NCBI GenBank assembly: GCA_963971535.1
Contig: OZ020591.1
Span: forward strand, 14,919,123-14,983,122
Reading direction: 5' to 3'
DNA: 64,000 nucleotides
From: Notolepis coatsorum
Lineage: Eukaryota > Chordata > Actinopteri > Aulopiformes > Paralepididae
Shown here: positions 1 to 10,390 of the stretch, one piece after another
Position numbering within the stretch: the first letter of the stretch is position 1
Layout of the letters: each line of letters begins with the position of its first letter
Made by a program: the position numbers and the translations under genes
The notes under the pieces: generated by a model
What the model was told of the DNA's origin: nothing
What the model saw: only the letters and a program-made list of their open reading frames with translations
Databases searched by the model: none

Positions 1-304
1 GTTAGTACAGTAACTAGGCTGCACTAGTCTCTCTGATCATGTTAGTACAGTAACTAGGCTGCACTAGTCTCTCTGATCATGTTAGTACAGTAACTAGGCT
101 GCACTAGTCTCTCTGATCATGTTAGTACAGTAACTAGGCTGCACTAGTCTATCTGATCATGTTAGTACAGTAACTAGGCTGCACTAGTCTCTCTGATCAT
201 GTTAGTACAGTAACTAGGCTGCACTAGTCTCTCTGATCATGTTAGTACAGTAACTAGGCTGCACTAGTCTCTCTGATCATGTTAGTACAGTAACTAGGCT
301 GCAC
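1..304. repeat. 40-bp satellite array
   Basis: A 40-bp unit beginning GTTAGTACAGTAACTAGG is repeated about 7.6 times with almost no variation (one C to A change near 151). The array runs off the left edge of the window. It ends abruptly at the start of a LINE-alpha fragment, with only about 6 bases (AGAAGC) of unexplained sequence at the junction. Confidence 0.97.
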
Positions 305-309
305 AGAAG

Positions 310-1278
310 CACCAAAGCACCTCAAAGGCGCTAAAAACAAAATTACAAACATCTCAAAACAAACTGGTCAGACTACTGCTTGACCTTACTCCTAGAACCC
401 ACCTCACCCCTGCCCACTTTGACAACCTAGGATGGCTTAGAGTAGACGACAGAGTACAGCAACTTGCAATGGGCCTGGTCTACAAGATACACTACACGAC
501 CAAGGTACCCATGTACATGACAAAATACTTCCCAAAGGTCAGTGAATACCACGATCACAACACCAGAGGGAGCTCCACAAATCATGTTAAACCCAGATTC
601 GGCTCAAACAAGGGACTAAACACGTTTCGCAATTATGCCACATCAATGTGGAACGCCCTACCCAAAGCTGTAAAGGAATGTGAATCACTACCCACCTTCA
701 AAAACACTCTCAAAAAACACCTAAGGGAGACTGCAACTCGAAACTGGCCCCTGTAAATGTCCGAACACAACCCCCTCCAATGTACAGTAAATTACCAAGT
801 ATGGTCTTGTCAATAATCCAATGTACAGTGTTGTTTGTACAGTTGTACAGTGTCCCCCACCCACCCAACCCCCCCCCCCCCCCCCACTCCTACCCAACCC
901 CCCCCCCCCCCCCACTCCTACCCAACCCCCCCCCCCCCCAACCACCTCCAATGTACAGTCCCCCCCCACCCCCACCTACCCAATCCAATGTACAGTTTCT
1001 ACGCCTAATGTATATACTCTTTTCTTTCTGGACTCTTTTTGTATCACAAACAGTACTGTAATTGCAAATCTGGTATGTCATAAATGTATAGATGTAGCAG
1101 TACTGTCTATCTGTATGTCATATATGTTACGATGAATTGAAAATGGGGGACCCTGATGTAAACAAGACGAAAGTCTTTCTCTGGTCTGCATCCCCTTAAC
1201 AATTGTATGTATTGAGCTGTACTGTACTGTACCCATTCTGCAATCTGTTAATAAAGTTTTCATTCATTCATTCATTCA
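310..1278 (+). mobile_element. LINE-alpha copy A, 3' part only
   Basis: Non-LTR retrotransposon fragment, 5'-truncated downstream of the reverse transcriptase core. Coding sequence 310-755 matches the C-terminus of the better copy at 45785-47722, for example FRNYATSMWNALPKAVKEC, and ends at a stop at 754-756. The 3' UTR holds C-rich simple sequence (862-970), a conserved block from about 1133 and an AATAAA shortly before an (ATTC)n tail at 1260-1278. The tail and the protein suggest the CR1/L2/jockey group; the exact clade is not assigned. Confidence 0.85.
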
Positions 1279-1694
1279 GCCGACAAACATAGTTGCTGTC
1301 TAAACAATATCCAGGTAAGATGGCGGACGGTTATCCCATGATTTATGGCGTAATGTCGCATCTAATGTTTTATATATGGCAGCACCGCTGGTCTATCTGT
1401 TGGGTACATTATTTAAGGTTAGGCAATTGTGAAATACCGTAATCACAAACGGGAACATATACCTATTGATCAAAGAATAATGTCCAAATGACCTTCTGAT
1501 TAAACAAACCTGCTTTGTGTTTCTTCATCTCACTTTCACAACACTCTGAAGTTTACGGCCAGTCTCGACTCCTCCTTAGTTCAAATCTGTCTCCAGCAGC
1601 TGCAGTTAGTCCGTTCTTTACACGATCACTGCATCTAGATCTGTTCAGAGAGTTAACGTTAGAGATTAGCAGCGTTAGCTCGTTATAGCCACAG
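1279..1694. other. No gene recognised
   Basis: Single-copy-looking sequence without a convincing open frame. It holds an AAGATGGCGG motif near 1317, similar to a YY1 site. Nothing else is assigned. Confidence 0.5.
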
Positions 1695-1868
1695 ACAACG
1701 AGGTGAAGCCATGGAGGGTGGTGCCCCTGGTGGCTAGGACGAGATACTGCATGGCATTTCCGTATTTCCTTGTGACGTCAGGGAGGGCCGGACCAATCAG
1801 CCACACCTGCGTCACGCGGCACCCCACGCCCCGCCCCTTTGTAAATAAACAGCAGCAGATATTTAACA
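1695..1868. repeat. Promoter-like repeat module, copy 1
   Basis: About 174 bp closely matching 48265-48439. It packs a full CRE palindrome TGACGTCA (1773-1780), a CCAAT box (1793-1797), a GC box (about 1829-1837) and a TAAATAAA stretch. This looks like a transposable-element or gene promoter copied to two places; its parent is not identified. Confidence 0.6.
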
Positions 1869-1879
1869 CCATATAGATA

Positions 1880-1915
1880 TAAACATAGATATATATAGAA
1901 TATATCTATAGATAT
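1880..1915. mobile_element. Remnant of a palindromic MITE
   Basis: The sequence reads CATAGATATATATAGAA followed at once by TATATCTATAGAT. These are the two outer ends of the palindromic element at 60878-61338 with its interior missing. It sits at the same junction with the long repeat as the full element does near 61339. Confidence 0.55.
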
Positions 1916-3402
1916 AAAGACAGCCTCGCAGCAGCAGCGGAAGTTGGTCTTCTTCTTGGCATTTTTTTCCTTTTCTTAATTAGACACAGTTCAATAAAAA
2001 AAACATTCAAGTCAATCAATCACTATCACATTATTAGTGATTACAAAAAATTATACACAAAGCCAGAATAATGTTCATTCATACAAATACATTAAAAGAG
2101 GTGCACAAATTAATTGTCTTATTAATAGTCTTCTTGTTTTTGGAGGAGAAAATTGTTTTCATGATTTGCTTGGTTTAATTTTCAAATAATAAATAAGCGT
2201 TTATTCAATTTGGATTTGTGGATATGGAATCTTGCTAAAATAATGATTCGATTAGATTGATTGTATTGCCATTACATGTATTGAAACCAAACCAAACATT
2301 CTCTAGGCATAAAGTGAACTCGGTGTGTGGATTTGACAACATAGGAAACAGAGACAACATCACTCTGAAATAAACGATGTATAATGTTGTTATTTCTGGT
2401 AGACAAAGGACTCTCGACTTGGACTTGAGCACTGATGACTCGGACTTGGACTCGAGCATTGACTGCATTCAGACTCGGAAGGTGCAGACGAGGACTCAGA
2501 CTTGTTAATTGATAAATATATTGTATTTATCAATACAAGGGATGCATCACCTCTGCCTGTAATTAGTCAACTCCATTTGAACTTCCCATACACCAAGAGA
2601 GCACCCTCAGGTGTACCACCCTCTTATACCTTCCCACAGGTCAGCCCCTGCCCCCTCCCCTCTACCAACCCCGGGCTCCCGCAACCAATAGCGTCGCCTG
2701 CCAGCCCCAGGTTGGTAGAGTGCAGAGTGACAGCTCGGCTGACCAATCACCCAAATCCCAGGGTCGCTACAATATAGATATTTTGTGTATTAGGCCCTAA
2801 TCATTTGGCATAAGATATTGATGGCTAGTGCAAATTTGTTTGGCTATTGTGTCACAAAGTAAGTAAACTCTCTTTGAAATGGTGACCGCTGTGTCATTTA
2901 TGTTTAATGTAGACCTTTTTTTATTTGTACGTCAGCTCTTTGACTGCCCAAGAGGAGTGGACTCAACCTTGATGACTTGGACTCGGACTCGGACTCGGGT
3001 AATGGGGACTCGACTCGGACTCTGGCTCTTCTTTGGTGACTCGCACTCGAACACTGGGGACTTGAGACTGGACTCGGACTCGAGATTTAGTGACTCGACT
3101 ACAACACTGGCGTGTGATGGCTTGGCTGCTGAGAGGTTGAATCTGAAAAGGACAGGTATTGACACTGAAGTGATTAATACCATCCGGAGCGCGGCGCTGC
3201 ACCTACTACTGTTGTTTACGGGGAGTGGTGTATTTTGTTTGTAAGAGGATTTGTCTAAGGATTTGGACCCAATTTCTTTATTTTTTTTTATATTCGGTTT
3301 CGTCCTTCCTTCAGTCTATCCTGGAAAGGCTCTCGGCTTCGACGGTGGAAGTATATGCTGCGGCTATATCTTCCTGTCATAGGCTTTGAGCTTTTATTTA
3401 GT

Positions 3403-3500
3403 CAAGATTCAAGATTGTTTATTGTCATATGCACAGTTAAACAGACAGTTTGCCATACAATGAAAATCATACTTTGCTAGTCCGCCCTTCACACAAAATC
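3403..3500 (-). mobile_element. LINE-beta-like 3' end, minus strand
   Basis: Read on the minus strand, this ends in TGACAATAAACAATCTTGAA followed by TCTTGACT, the form of 3' UTR end typical of fish Rex1/L2-type LINEs. No coding sequence is attached. It lies inside the long dispersed repeat and is also present in copy 2 (62822-62920). Confidence 0.5.
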
Positions 3501-3681
3501 ACACAATACTTAACTTAAACATATTTAAATTCTCACGCCGGTCCTAACAAGGGTAAAGCGCTGCCAACACAAACGTCTGTCACATTGGTTGTGCGAGGGC
3601 ATCGCCCTTATGTGGCTATGGCTGGACAGGTTCCCCCTCAGGGATCAGAGCGCACTCTATACTGGTGGAGTGGTGGCTTCC

Positions 3682-4558
3682 TCTGCCCTACTCAGAGGGT
3701 CTTCTTCTGCCCTGCTCAGAGGGTCTTCTTCTGCCCTGCTCAGAGGGTCTTCTCCTGCCCTGCTCAGAGGGTCTTCTTCTGCCCTGCTCAGAGGGTCTTC
3801 TTCTGCTCAGAGGGTCTTCTCCTGCCCTGCTCAGAGGGTCTTCTTCTGCTCAGAGGGTCTTCTTCTGCTCAGAGGGTCTTCTTCTGTCCTGCTCAGAGGG
3901 TCTTCTTCTGCTCAGAGGGTCTTCTCCTGCTCAGAGGGGCTTCTCCTGCTCAGAGGGGCTTCTTCTGCCCTGCTCAGAGGGTCTTCTGCTCAGAGGGTCT
4001 TCTCCTGCCCTCAGAGGGGCTTCTTCTGCTCAGAGGGTCTTCTTCTGCCCAGCTCAGAGGGTCTTCTTCTGCCCTGCTCAGAGGGTCTTCTTCTGCCCAG
4101 CTCAGAGGGTCTTCTCCTGCTCTGCTCAGAGGGTCTTCTCCTGCCCTGCTCAGAGGGTCTTCTCCTGCCCTGCTCAGAGGGTCTTCTTCTGCCCTGCTCA
4201 GAGGGTCTTCTTCTGCTCAGAGGGTCTTCTCCTGCCCTGCTCAGAGGGTCTTCTCCTGCCCTGCTCAGAGGGTCTTCTCCTGCCCTGCTCAGAGGGTCTT
4301 CTCCTGCTCAGAGGGTCTTCTCCTGCCCTGCTCAGAGGGTCTTCTCCTGCCCTGCTCAGAGGGTCTTCTCCTGCCCTGCTCAGAGGGTCTTCTTCTGCCC
4401 TGCTCAGAGGGTCTTCTCCTGCCCTGCTCAGAGGGTCTTCTCCTGCCCTGCTCAGAGGGTCTTCTCCTGCCCTGCTCAGAGGGTCTTCTTCTGCCCTGCT
4501 CAGAGGGTCTTCTCCTGCCCTGCTCAGAGGGTCTTCTCCTGCCCTGCTCAGAGGGTCT
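3682..4558. repeat. 24-bp minisatellite (19-bp variants)
   Basis: The unit CTGCCCTGCTCAGAGGGTCTTCTT is repeated about 38 times, with 19-bp variants lacking CCCTG and scattered C/T changes. Because 24 is a multiple of three and the unit has no stop in any plus frame, long apparent reading frames arise in all three frames; they are not genes. The same array occurs at 63095-63585. Confidence 0.95.
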
Positions 4559-4950
4559 TGGTGGAGGCATCTTGGTCCTCCCCGGGGCCTTTCATCAGGT
4601 TCTATCTGATGGACACGGCTGAGAGTTCTGTCTCTCATGCGGTCCTTAGTGCTGGGACCTTATCATCATCATCCTACTGTTAGTGTAAATAGTTGGGATG
4701 TGTGATGTAGACTGTGGTTTTACACACGGTTTACTCACATGTTGTGCATTTTAGGAAGCTGCGCCCTGTTACGCACGGTGTCTGTGTTCTATCCTTATGC
4801 TCCTCATTAGTGTGGGGCTAGGACCCTCCCCGATTTCCATGGTCTTGAAGGGACCTCAGGGGGTACATTTCATCAGGGCTTCACATTTGCTTTCCACCCA
4901 ATAGTCTAATAGGCGGAGCAAGACGTGAAGCCAGTATGAAATATAATGGA
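4559..4950. other. No gene recognised
   Basis: Flank of the minisatellite. Near 4899-4942 there is a weak direct resemblance to 5163-5200, inside the next element, suggesting an older related insertion. No coding signal is seen. Confidence 0.4.
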
Positions 4951-5227
4951 AGTTATCCTATAACCCTAGTTATATGATTACTAGCAAGAGTCTTGCTTTT
5001 TTAGCCCTGAGGACCCAGTCCTTTTTTCGTGTGAAATTCGGACTCGGAAGGGTGAGCATGGCCACTTCACCTGGTTATATACTAGGGAGGTGGGCGTGGC
5101 TAGGTGAATGATAGGTGCATGAAAGCTTCTTTCAACGAACACCCATAGGTGCACCGTGCGAGCATAGTCCAATAAGAGAAGCAAGACTTTTTGCCAGTAA
5201 TCATATAACTAGGGTTATAGGATAACC
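4951..5227. mobile_element. Small inverted-repeat element (MITE-like)
   Basis: The outer about 31 bp are inverted repeats: AGTTATCCTATAACCCTAGT on the left (4951) mirrors ACTAGGGTTATAGGATAACC on the right (5208-5227). The arms continue imperfectly inward through CAAGAGTCTTGCTT and AAGCAAGACTTTTTG. About 277 bp, no coding capacity. No target duplication was recognised, so the superfamily is open. Confidence 0.65.
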
Positions 5228-5621
5228 TTAATTTTTCGTTTTGGAAAAGGAGGAATAAATAAAAACATGGGTGTAGTTTACCTGAGATGTGGGCGTGGTT
5301 TACCTGAAGTGTTTGCTATTAAATTATTTTTGACTCGGTCTGGCTCCTCAACTTTGAAATGTTAGCGCTAAACCAGGCTGTCAAAGAAACACTTGTTTCA
5401 TGTTGCTTGGGTCATGTTTTGTGGTCAGTTTTATTAAATGTAATTGTCTCAGATTTTTACCTAGCAAGACATCCAACGTTTGTAGTTTGTTTAGCTTTAG
5501 AGCTTTACTAACCTAGTAGTAGGTAGCTAGCTAATGTTAACAGCAGAGCAAGCAAGCGACAGACTAGTGTGGCAATAACTAAATATGATATATTGATAGC
5601 TAGCTGGCGTTATTAAGGACT
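5228..5621. other. No gene recognised
   Basis: AT-rich sequence with several GCTAGC-type words common in fish intergenic DNA. No repeat or frame was identified. Confidence 0.4.
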
Positions 5622-6155
5622 GGCTGATAGATAACAAACTCTCATTGCATTTAGGAAAGAGTCTATTTTATTTGGAACTAAAAGGAAGCTCAGGAAAAGG
5701 GAACCCATCACAGTACAGTGTGAAGGGAACATCATAGAGTCCAAAACAAGTGTGAAATATCTAGAAATCACTCTTGACCAGTCAGTCTCCGGAGAAGAAA
5801 TGGCAGTGACAGGTGTTGTACTTTGGAATTAACTACCTCTGCCTACCAAGCAAAGTAAAACTAAAAGCATTTTTAAAACAAAGGTAAAGGCTCAACTATG
5901 AGAAGAACAAATGTCTCAGCAGCCATAGGGCAGGACATCAGATTCCAGGGCTAGAGTAGACAGGGGACTGAAACTCTAGTTCTTCCTAGTAGGCTATATG
6001 TGCTGTGTTTTTATGTCTTCCACCGAGGACCACCTTGGAAATAAGTGTTTTAATTCATGCTTTTAGGTGATATCCTCAGGAATACAACTTGGTCATGATC
6101 ATTTGTTTTTATGATGCGTTAGTAATTTCCAAATAAAAGTCTAATCAAATCAAAG
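5622..6155 (+). pseudogene. Decayed LINE reverse transcriptase fragment
   Basis: Translation of 5622-5800 gives a broken string containing WLIDNKLSLHLGK and ESILFGTKRKL, the segment just downstream of the RT catalytic site in L2/CR1-like LINEs. The frame is disrupted. A fragment near 5820 resembles the C-terminal VLWN-LPLPTK segment. The 3' end finishes with AATAAAAGTCTAATCAAATC, a short repeat tail. It is distinct from LINE-alpha at sequence level. Confidence 0.7.
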
Positions 6156-6823
6156 AAAATAAGGATTATTCACATTTGTAACCCTCAAAAATAGCTATAC
6201 AAACTATTTTCTTGAAAACCAAAAGCGAATGACTTATTCTTAAATGTATATCAGCATTGTTCCACAAGTTAACCCCAACAATAGAAATACATCTCCTTTT
6301 AATCCCTTTCTTAGCTTTAGTCACTCAGAAACATCTGTACATCTGCACATTTATTCATTCTATATACATGTCAGATTAAAACCCAAAATATGCATAATAT
6401 ATAGGATCAAGATCAAGGTAAATATAGAGTGCAATATACCATCTACTTATGGTATACTTTATGTAATACTGTAATGATCGTGGGTTTAAATAAACAACAT
6501 ACTTACAACTAAATAAACTTTGGTCTGGCTTTTATTTAATGATCATTTATTGATAAGACACATGTAGAACTTTGAACTTAAAGGGTTATTAGAAATCTGA
6601 GCCTCATTTATCTTTAACCATTACTAAAAATGTGGTGCTAGTTGGCTTCCAGTGTATCTTAAAATGTGTCTTAAACACAAACCCATAAAAAAATCACATT
6701 TCACTAAAATGGAAAAACAATGCATCTCAGTGGTGACTTTCATCAGTTTATGTGGAGTTTATTTTATGTATGGAAAAATATGTTGTTGGTGAGCTGTTGT
6801 TTTTGTTTGCTGTGTGTGTTGTT
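6156..6823. other. No gene recognised
   Basis: AT-rich, no supported coding frame. It leads into the left breakpoint of the 1,397-bp tandem duplication at 6824. Confidence 0.4.
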
Positions 6824-9617
6824 TGTTCCCTTGCATTCTCCCCTCCTCTTAATTCTCCCCAACGTTGTACTAATCAACAGAGACAATGCCCTTCGGCTGG
6901 GCGATGAGGTGACCCCCCCTTGATTGGTGCACATGTCTGGTCAGCCCTGAATCAAAAGCTGTAACTTCATACTGAATATGCATTTCAATGGACAATGATG
7001 GAAATTAATTGACTTATATACTTGTCAAAAACTGTCCTGTAGTTTGTGAGGTTAGCTGCCGACAGAGATAGACAGGTGGACAGAACCGACCTGATAGGAG
7101 ACAATTATTATATTATATATAGTGTAGAAGCACTAAACCAACATTCCTCTCTATGTGGGGGAATGGTATCCAACAAACAGTAAAGTAGCAACGGAGGACT
7201 TCCGGTATGCCAGCAGAGGGCACAGACGCATAAGAAGCCGAGCTCCCGGGCAAAGTGAATTTCAAACACTCAAGAATTCAAAGAAAACATTCAACCATGA
7301 CAGAAAGGTAGATGAGTGGGAGAAAGAAAGGGAAGAACCGAAAAAAAAGGAAAAAAACATTCAATAATTCGGAAAACGAGACGACAAAAGGACCCAACAC
7401 CGAAGCTAACGCCCCCGCTAGCATAAACAACCAGCAGCAGGCCGCCAGCACGCAGTCAGGACACGAGCCGAGCATGGACCAGGTGGGCATAGTTTAAACG
7501 ATAAAAGAACTGAAAACCAACTTAAAAGAAGAGCTCAGGAGTGTTAGCAAAGACATAAAGGAAAAGCTCGATACTATCGCATTTGAGATACAGAGCCTAA
7601 ATCAACGAGTGGACGAGGTGGAGAGCCGAGTGGACAAAATGGAGGACTGGATGGCGGAGATGTCGGACGCACTCAGAGCGAGTCTAGAGGAACACAGAGT
7701 CGCACAGTACAGGTTAGTTGACCTGGAATCCAGGGCGAGGAAGAACAACATCCGCATATTCGGGATGGAGGAGGGAAAAGAGAGGGACTCTGTTCCAAAG
7801 TTTATCGAACAGTTTCTCAAAAACGAGTTATCGCTCCCACCGGACATAGAATTCAAGCTGCAAGGGGCCCACGGTGCACAGGCCACGAGACCGCCAGAAG
7901 GCGCTGCGCCAAGACACATTATCGCTATCTTCCAGGAATACCTGACCAAGGAGCTGGTGTTGAGAGAAGCATGGAAGAAGGGAAAGATACAAATGGGCAA
8001 CAAGACAATCTATATCGACCATGACTATGCACCTGAAGTCGCGGAGAAACGAAGGGAGTACAACTGTATAAAAAAAGTACTAAAGATAAAAGAAATCCGC
8101 TTCCAGACTCCACACTACAGCATGAGGATCCACTGGGACACCGGAGTCAAGACCTACACGAGCGCAACCGAGGCGCACAGCGAACTGAAGAGGCGAGGCA
8201 TCACGGTGGAAGAAATGGAATGTTCCCTTGCATTCTCCCCTCCTCTTAATTCTCCCCAACGTTGTACTAATCAACAGAGACAATGCCCTTCGGCTGGGCG
8301 ATGAGGTGACCCCCCCTTGATTGGTGCACATGTCTGGTCAGCCCTGAATCAAAAGCTGTAACTTCATACTGAATATGCATTTCAATGGACAATGATGGAA
8401 ATTAATTGACTTATATACTTGTCAAAAACTGTCCTGTAGTTTGTGAGGTTAGCTGCCGACAGAGATAGACAGGTGGACAGAACCGACCTGATAGGAGACA
8501 ATTATTATATTATATATAGTGTAGAAGCACTAAACCAACATTCCTCTCTATGTGGGGGAATGGTATCCAACAAACAGTAAAGTAGCAACGGAGGACTTCC
8601 GGTATGCCAGCAGAGGGCACAGACGCATAAGAAGCCGAGCTCACGGGCAAAGTGAATTTCAAACACTCAAGAATTCAAAGAAAACATTCAACCATGACAG
8701 AAAGGTAGATGAGTGGGAGAAAGAAAGGGAAGAACCGAAAAAAAAGGAAAAAAACATTCAATAATTCGGAAAACGAGACGACAAAAGGACCCAACACCGA
8801 AGCTAACGCCCCCGCTAGCATAAACAACCAGCAGCAGGCCGCCAGCACGCAGTCAGGACACGAGCCGAGCATGGACCAGGTGGGCATAGTTTAAACGATA
8901 AAAGAACTGAAAACCAACTTAAAAGAAGAGCTCAGGAGTGTTAGCAAAGACATAAAGGAAAAGCTCGATACTATCGCATTTGAGATACAGAGCCTAAATC
9001 AACGAGTGGACGAGGTGGAGAGCCGAGTGGACAAAATGGAGGACTGGATGGCGGAGATGGCGGACGCACTCAGAGCGAGTCTAGAGGAACACAGAGTCGC
9101 ACAGTACAGGTTAGTTGACCTGGAATCCAGGGCGAGGAAGAACAACATCCGCATATTCGGGATGGAGGAGGGAAAAGAGAGGGACTCTGTTCCAAAGTTT
9201 ATCGAACAGTTTCTCAAAAACGAGTTATCGCTCCCACCGGACATAGAATTCAAGCTGCAAGGGGCCCACGGTGCACAGGCCACGAGACCGCCAGAAGGCG
9301 CTGCGCCAAGACACATTATCGCTATCTTCCAGGAATACCTGACCAAGGAGCTGGTGTTGAGAGAAGCATGGAAGAAGGGAAAGATACAAATGGGCAACAA
9401 GACAATCTATATCGACCATGACTATGCACCTGAAGTCACGGAGAAACGAAGGGAGTACAACTGTATAAAAAAAGCACTAAAGATAAAAGAAATCCGCTTC
9501 CAGACTCCACACTACAGCATGAGGATCCACTGGGACACCGGAGTCAAGACCTACACGAGCGCAACCGAGGCGCACAGCGAACTGAAGAGGCGAGGCATCA
9601 CGGTGGAAGAAATGGAA
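6824..9617. repeat. Tandem duplication, two 1,397-bp units
   Basis: Unit 1 is 6824-8220 and unit 2 is 8221-9617. They differ at only a handful of sites, for example TCGGAC/GCGGAC near 7663/9060 and CCCGGG/CACGGG near 7245/8642. Each unit carries about 300 bp of flank, the L1-like 5' region and most of ORF1. The junction at 8220/8221 fuses ORF1 to the flanking sequence. The duplication postdates the L1 insertion. An assembly artefact is possible. Confidence 0.93.
7312..8304 (+). pseudogene. L1-like ORF1p, first copy (truncated by duplication)
   Basis: ORF1 protein is the RNA-binding chaperone of L1 elements. The frame starts at ATG 7312 with a lysine/arginine-rich N-terminus, meets a TAA at 7495-7497, and continues in the same frame through a heptad-rich coiled-coil segment (about 7560-7720), an RRM-like start ARKNNIRIFGM and a C-terminal domain with RFQTPHYSMRIHWD. 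At 8220 the frame crosses the duplication junction and reads non-L1 sequence to a stop at 8302-8304, so the natural C-terminus is lost. A start after the internal stop, at 7639, is possible but would lack the N-terminus. Confidence 0.85.
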
Positions 9618-9764
9618 GGGGAAAAGGAGAGGGATGGAGGAGAGGGAACGCGGAGGAGAGGAAAGCGGGACCAGACACCGGCACCAACACCAGGCAGGCA
9701 GACGGGTCGAGTAGCAGCAATGAGGGCGAGAGAGAAGCTCAGCGAATACATACGTCGTAAATAA
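8709..9764 (+). pseudogene. L1-like ORF1p, second copy with natural C-terminus
   Basis: Same protein as the copy at 7312 but reading on to the ORF1 end (stop 9762-9764); the tail after GITVEEMEGEKERDGGEG is rich in R, G and E. It carries the same in-frame TAA (8892-8894) as the first copy, so the nonsense change came before the duplication. Apart from that stop the frame is open from 8709 to 9764, about 351 codons, a normal length for fish L1 ORF1p. The coiled coil and RRM-like region are intact. Confidence 0.85.
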
Positions 9765-10135
9765 CAATGAGTAGAATCCTTCGGACCGGTGATGATGGCC
9801 GTGGTAATGTTCAAATAAGCGCCCGGGAGGAGCGAGGTAATTTTTATTAGCGTAGGTTTTCTTTATTGGTTAACGTTGGATTTAAGGGATGGAGGGGTTT
9901 CAGTTGGTCACCTTGTCTCACACCCTTAGCGAAGGGCCCTCTCCCTACGAGGGGCTTTCCCTCGCACTTACCGACGGGATAAATACCGAAGAGGAGTGGG
10001 TGTTCCCCCCTCGTTTGGAGGTCACTATGTGTGCTAAATGTTATATGTGTAATGTCGGGAGAAAATGTATGGTAAGGGGAGCCGCTAATGTATGCAAGAA
10101 CTGGAAAAGGAATGTCGGGAAACCATAACTTGAAA

Positions 10136-10390
10136 ATGGCGTCTTTGAATGTCAACGGTCTTAGTAACCCAGTTAGTAAGTAGAATTATGACGAAAATCA
10201 GAAGAGAGAAGACACAAGTGATCTTCCTACAAGAAACACACATGTCAAAAATAGAGCATGAAAAGTTGAAAAAGTTTGGATATCGAAATACTTTCTTTAG
10301 TTCTTGCAAGAATAATAGGATGAGAGGAGTGGCAACCCTGATTTCGAACTCTCTCAATTTTGAACTGATAAAAGAGAAAAAGGATAGAAA
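10136..10390 (+). pseudogene. L1-like ORF2, 5' endonuclease segment
   Basis: ORF2 starts at ATG 10136 with the hallmark MASLNVNGLSNPVS of the apurinic endonuclease. A frameshift plus stop near 10180 moves the reading to another frame, which continues with VIFLQETHMS (catalytic Glu region) and GVATLISNSLNFELI. Coding sequence stops at 10390 where LINE-alpha copy B is inserted and resumes at about 12706. The split falls between the QETH motif and the GDWN motif. Confidence 0.88.

Larger units (their letters stand above)
1916..4558. repeat. Long dispersed repeat, copy 1
   Basis: About 2.6 kb that recurs in the same orientation at 61341-63585 with a few percent divergence and small indels. It contains two tracts rich in GACTCG (2408-2500 and 2960-3110), a LINE-type 3' end in reverse orientation (3403-3500) and a minisatellite at its right end. 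No open frame in it resembles a protein family I know. It could be a non-autonomous DNA transposon or an old segmental duplication. Confidence 0.8.

Noticed and set aside
1..304. Regular 40-bp repeats resembling a CRISPR array
   Set aside because: The copies are directly tandem with no spacers; this is satellite DNA in an animal genome.
721..1135. Proline- or glycine-rich frames near the first LINE-alpha 3' UTR
   Set aside because: They are translations of poly-C microsatellite in a 3' UTR.
3585..4683. Long plus- and minus-strand open frames over the minisatellite
   Set aside because: They follow from a 24-bp unit without stops and have no protein-like features.
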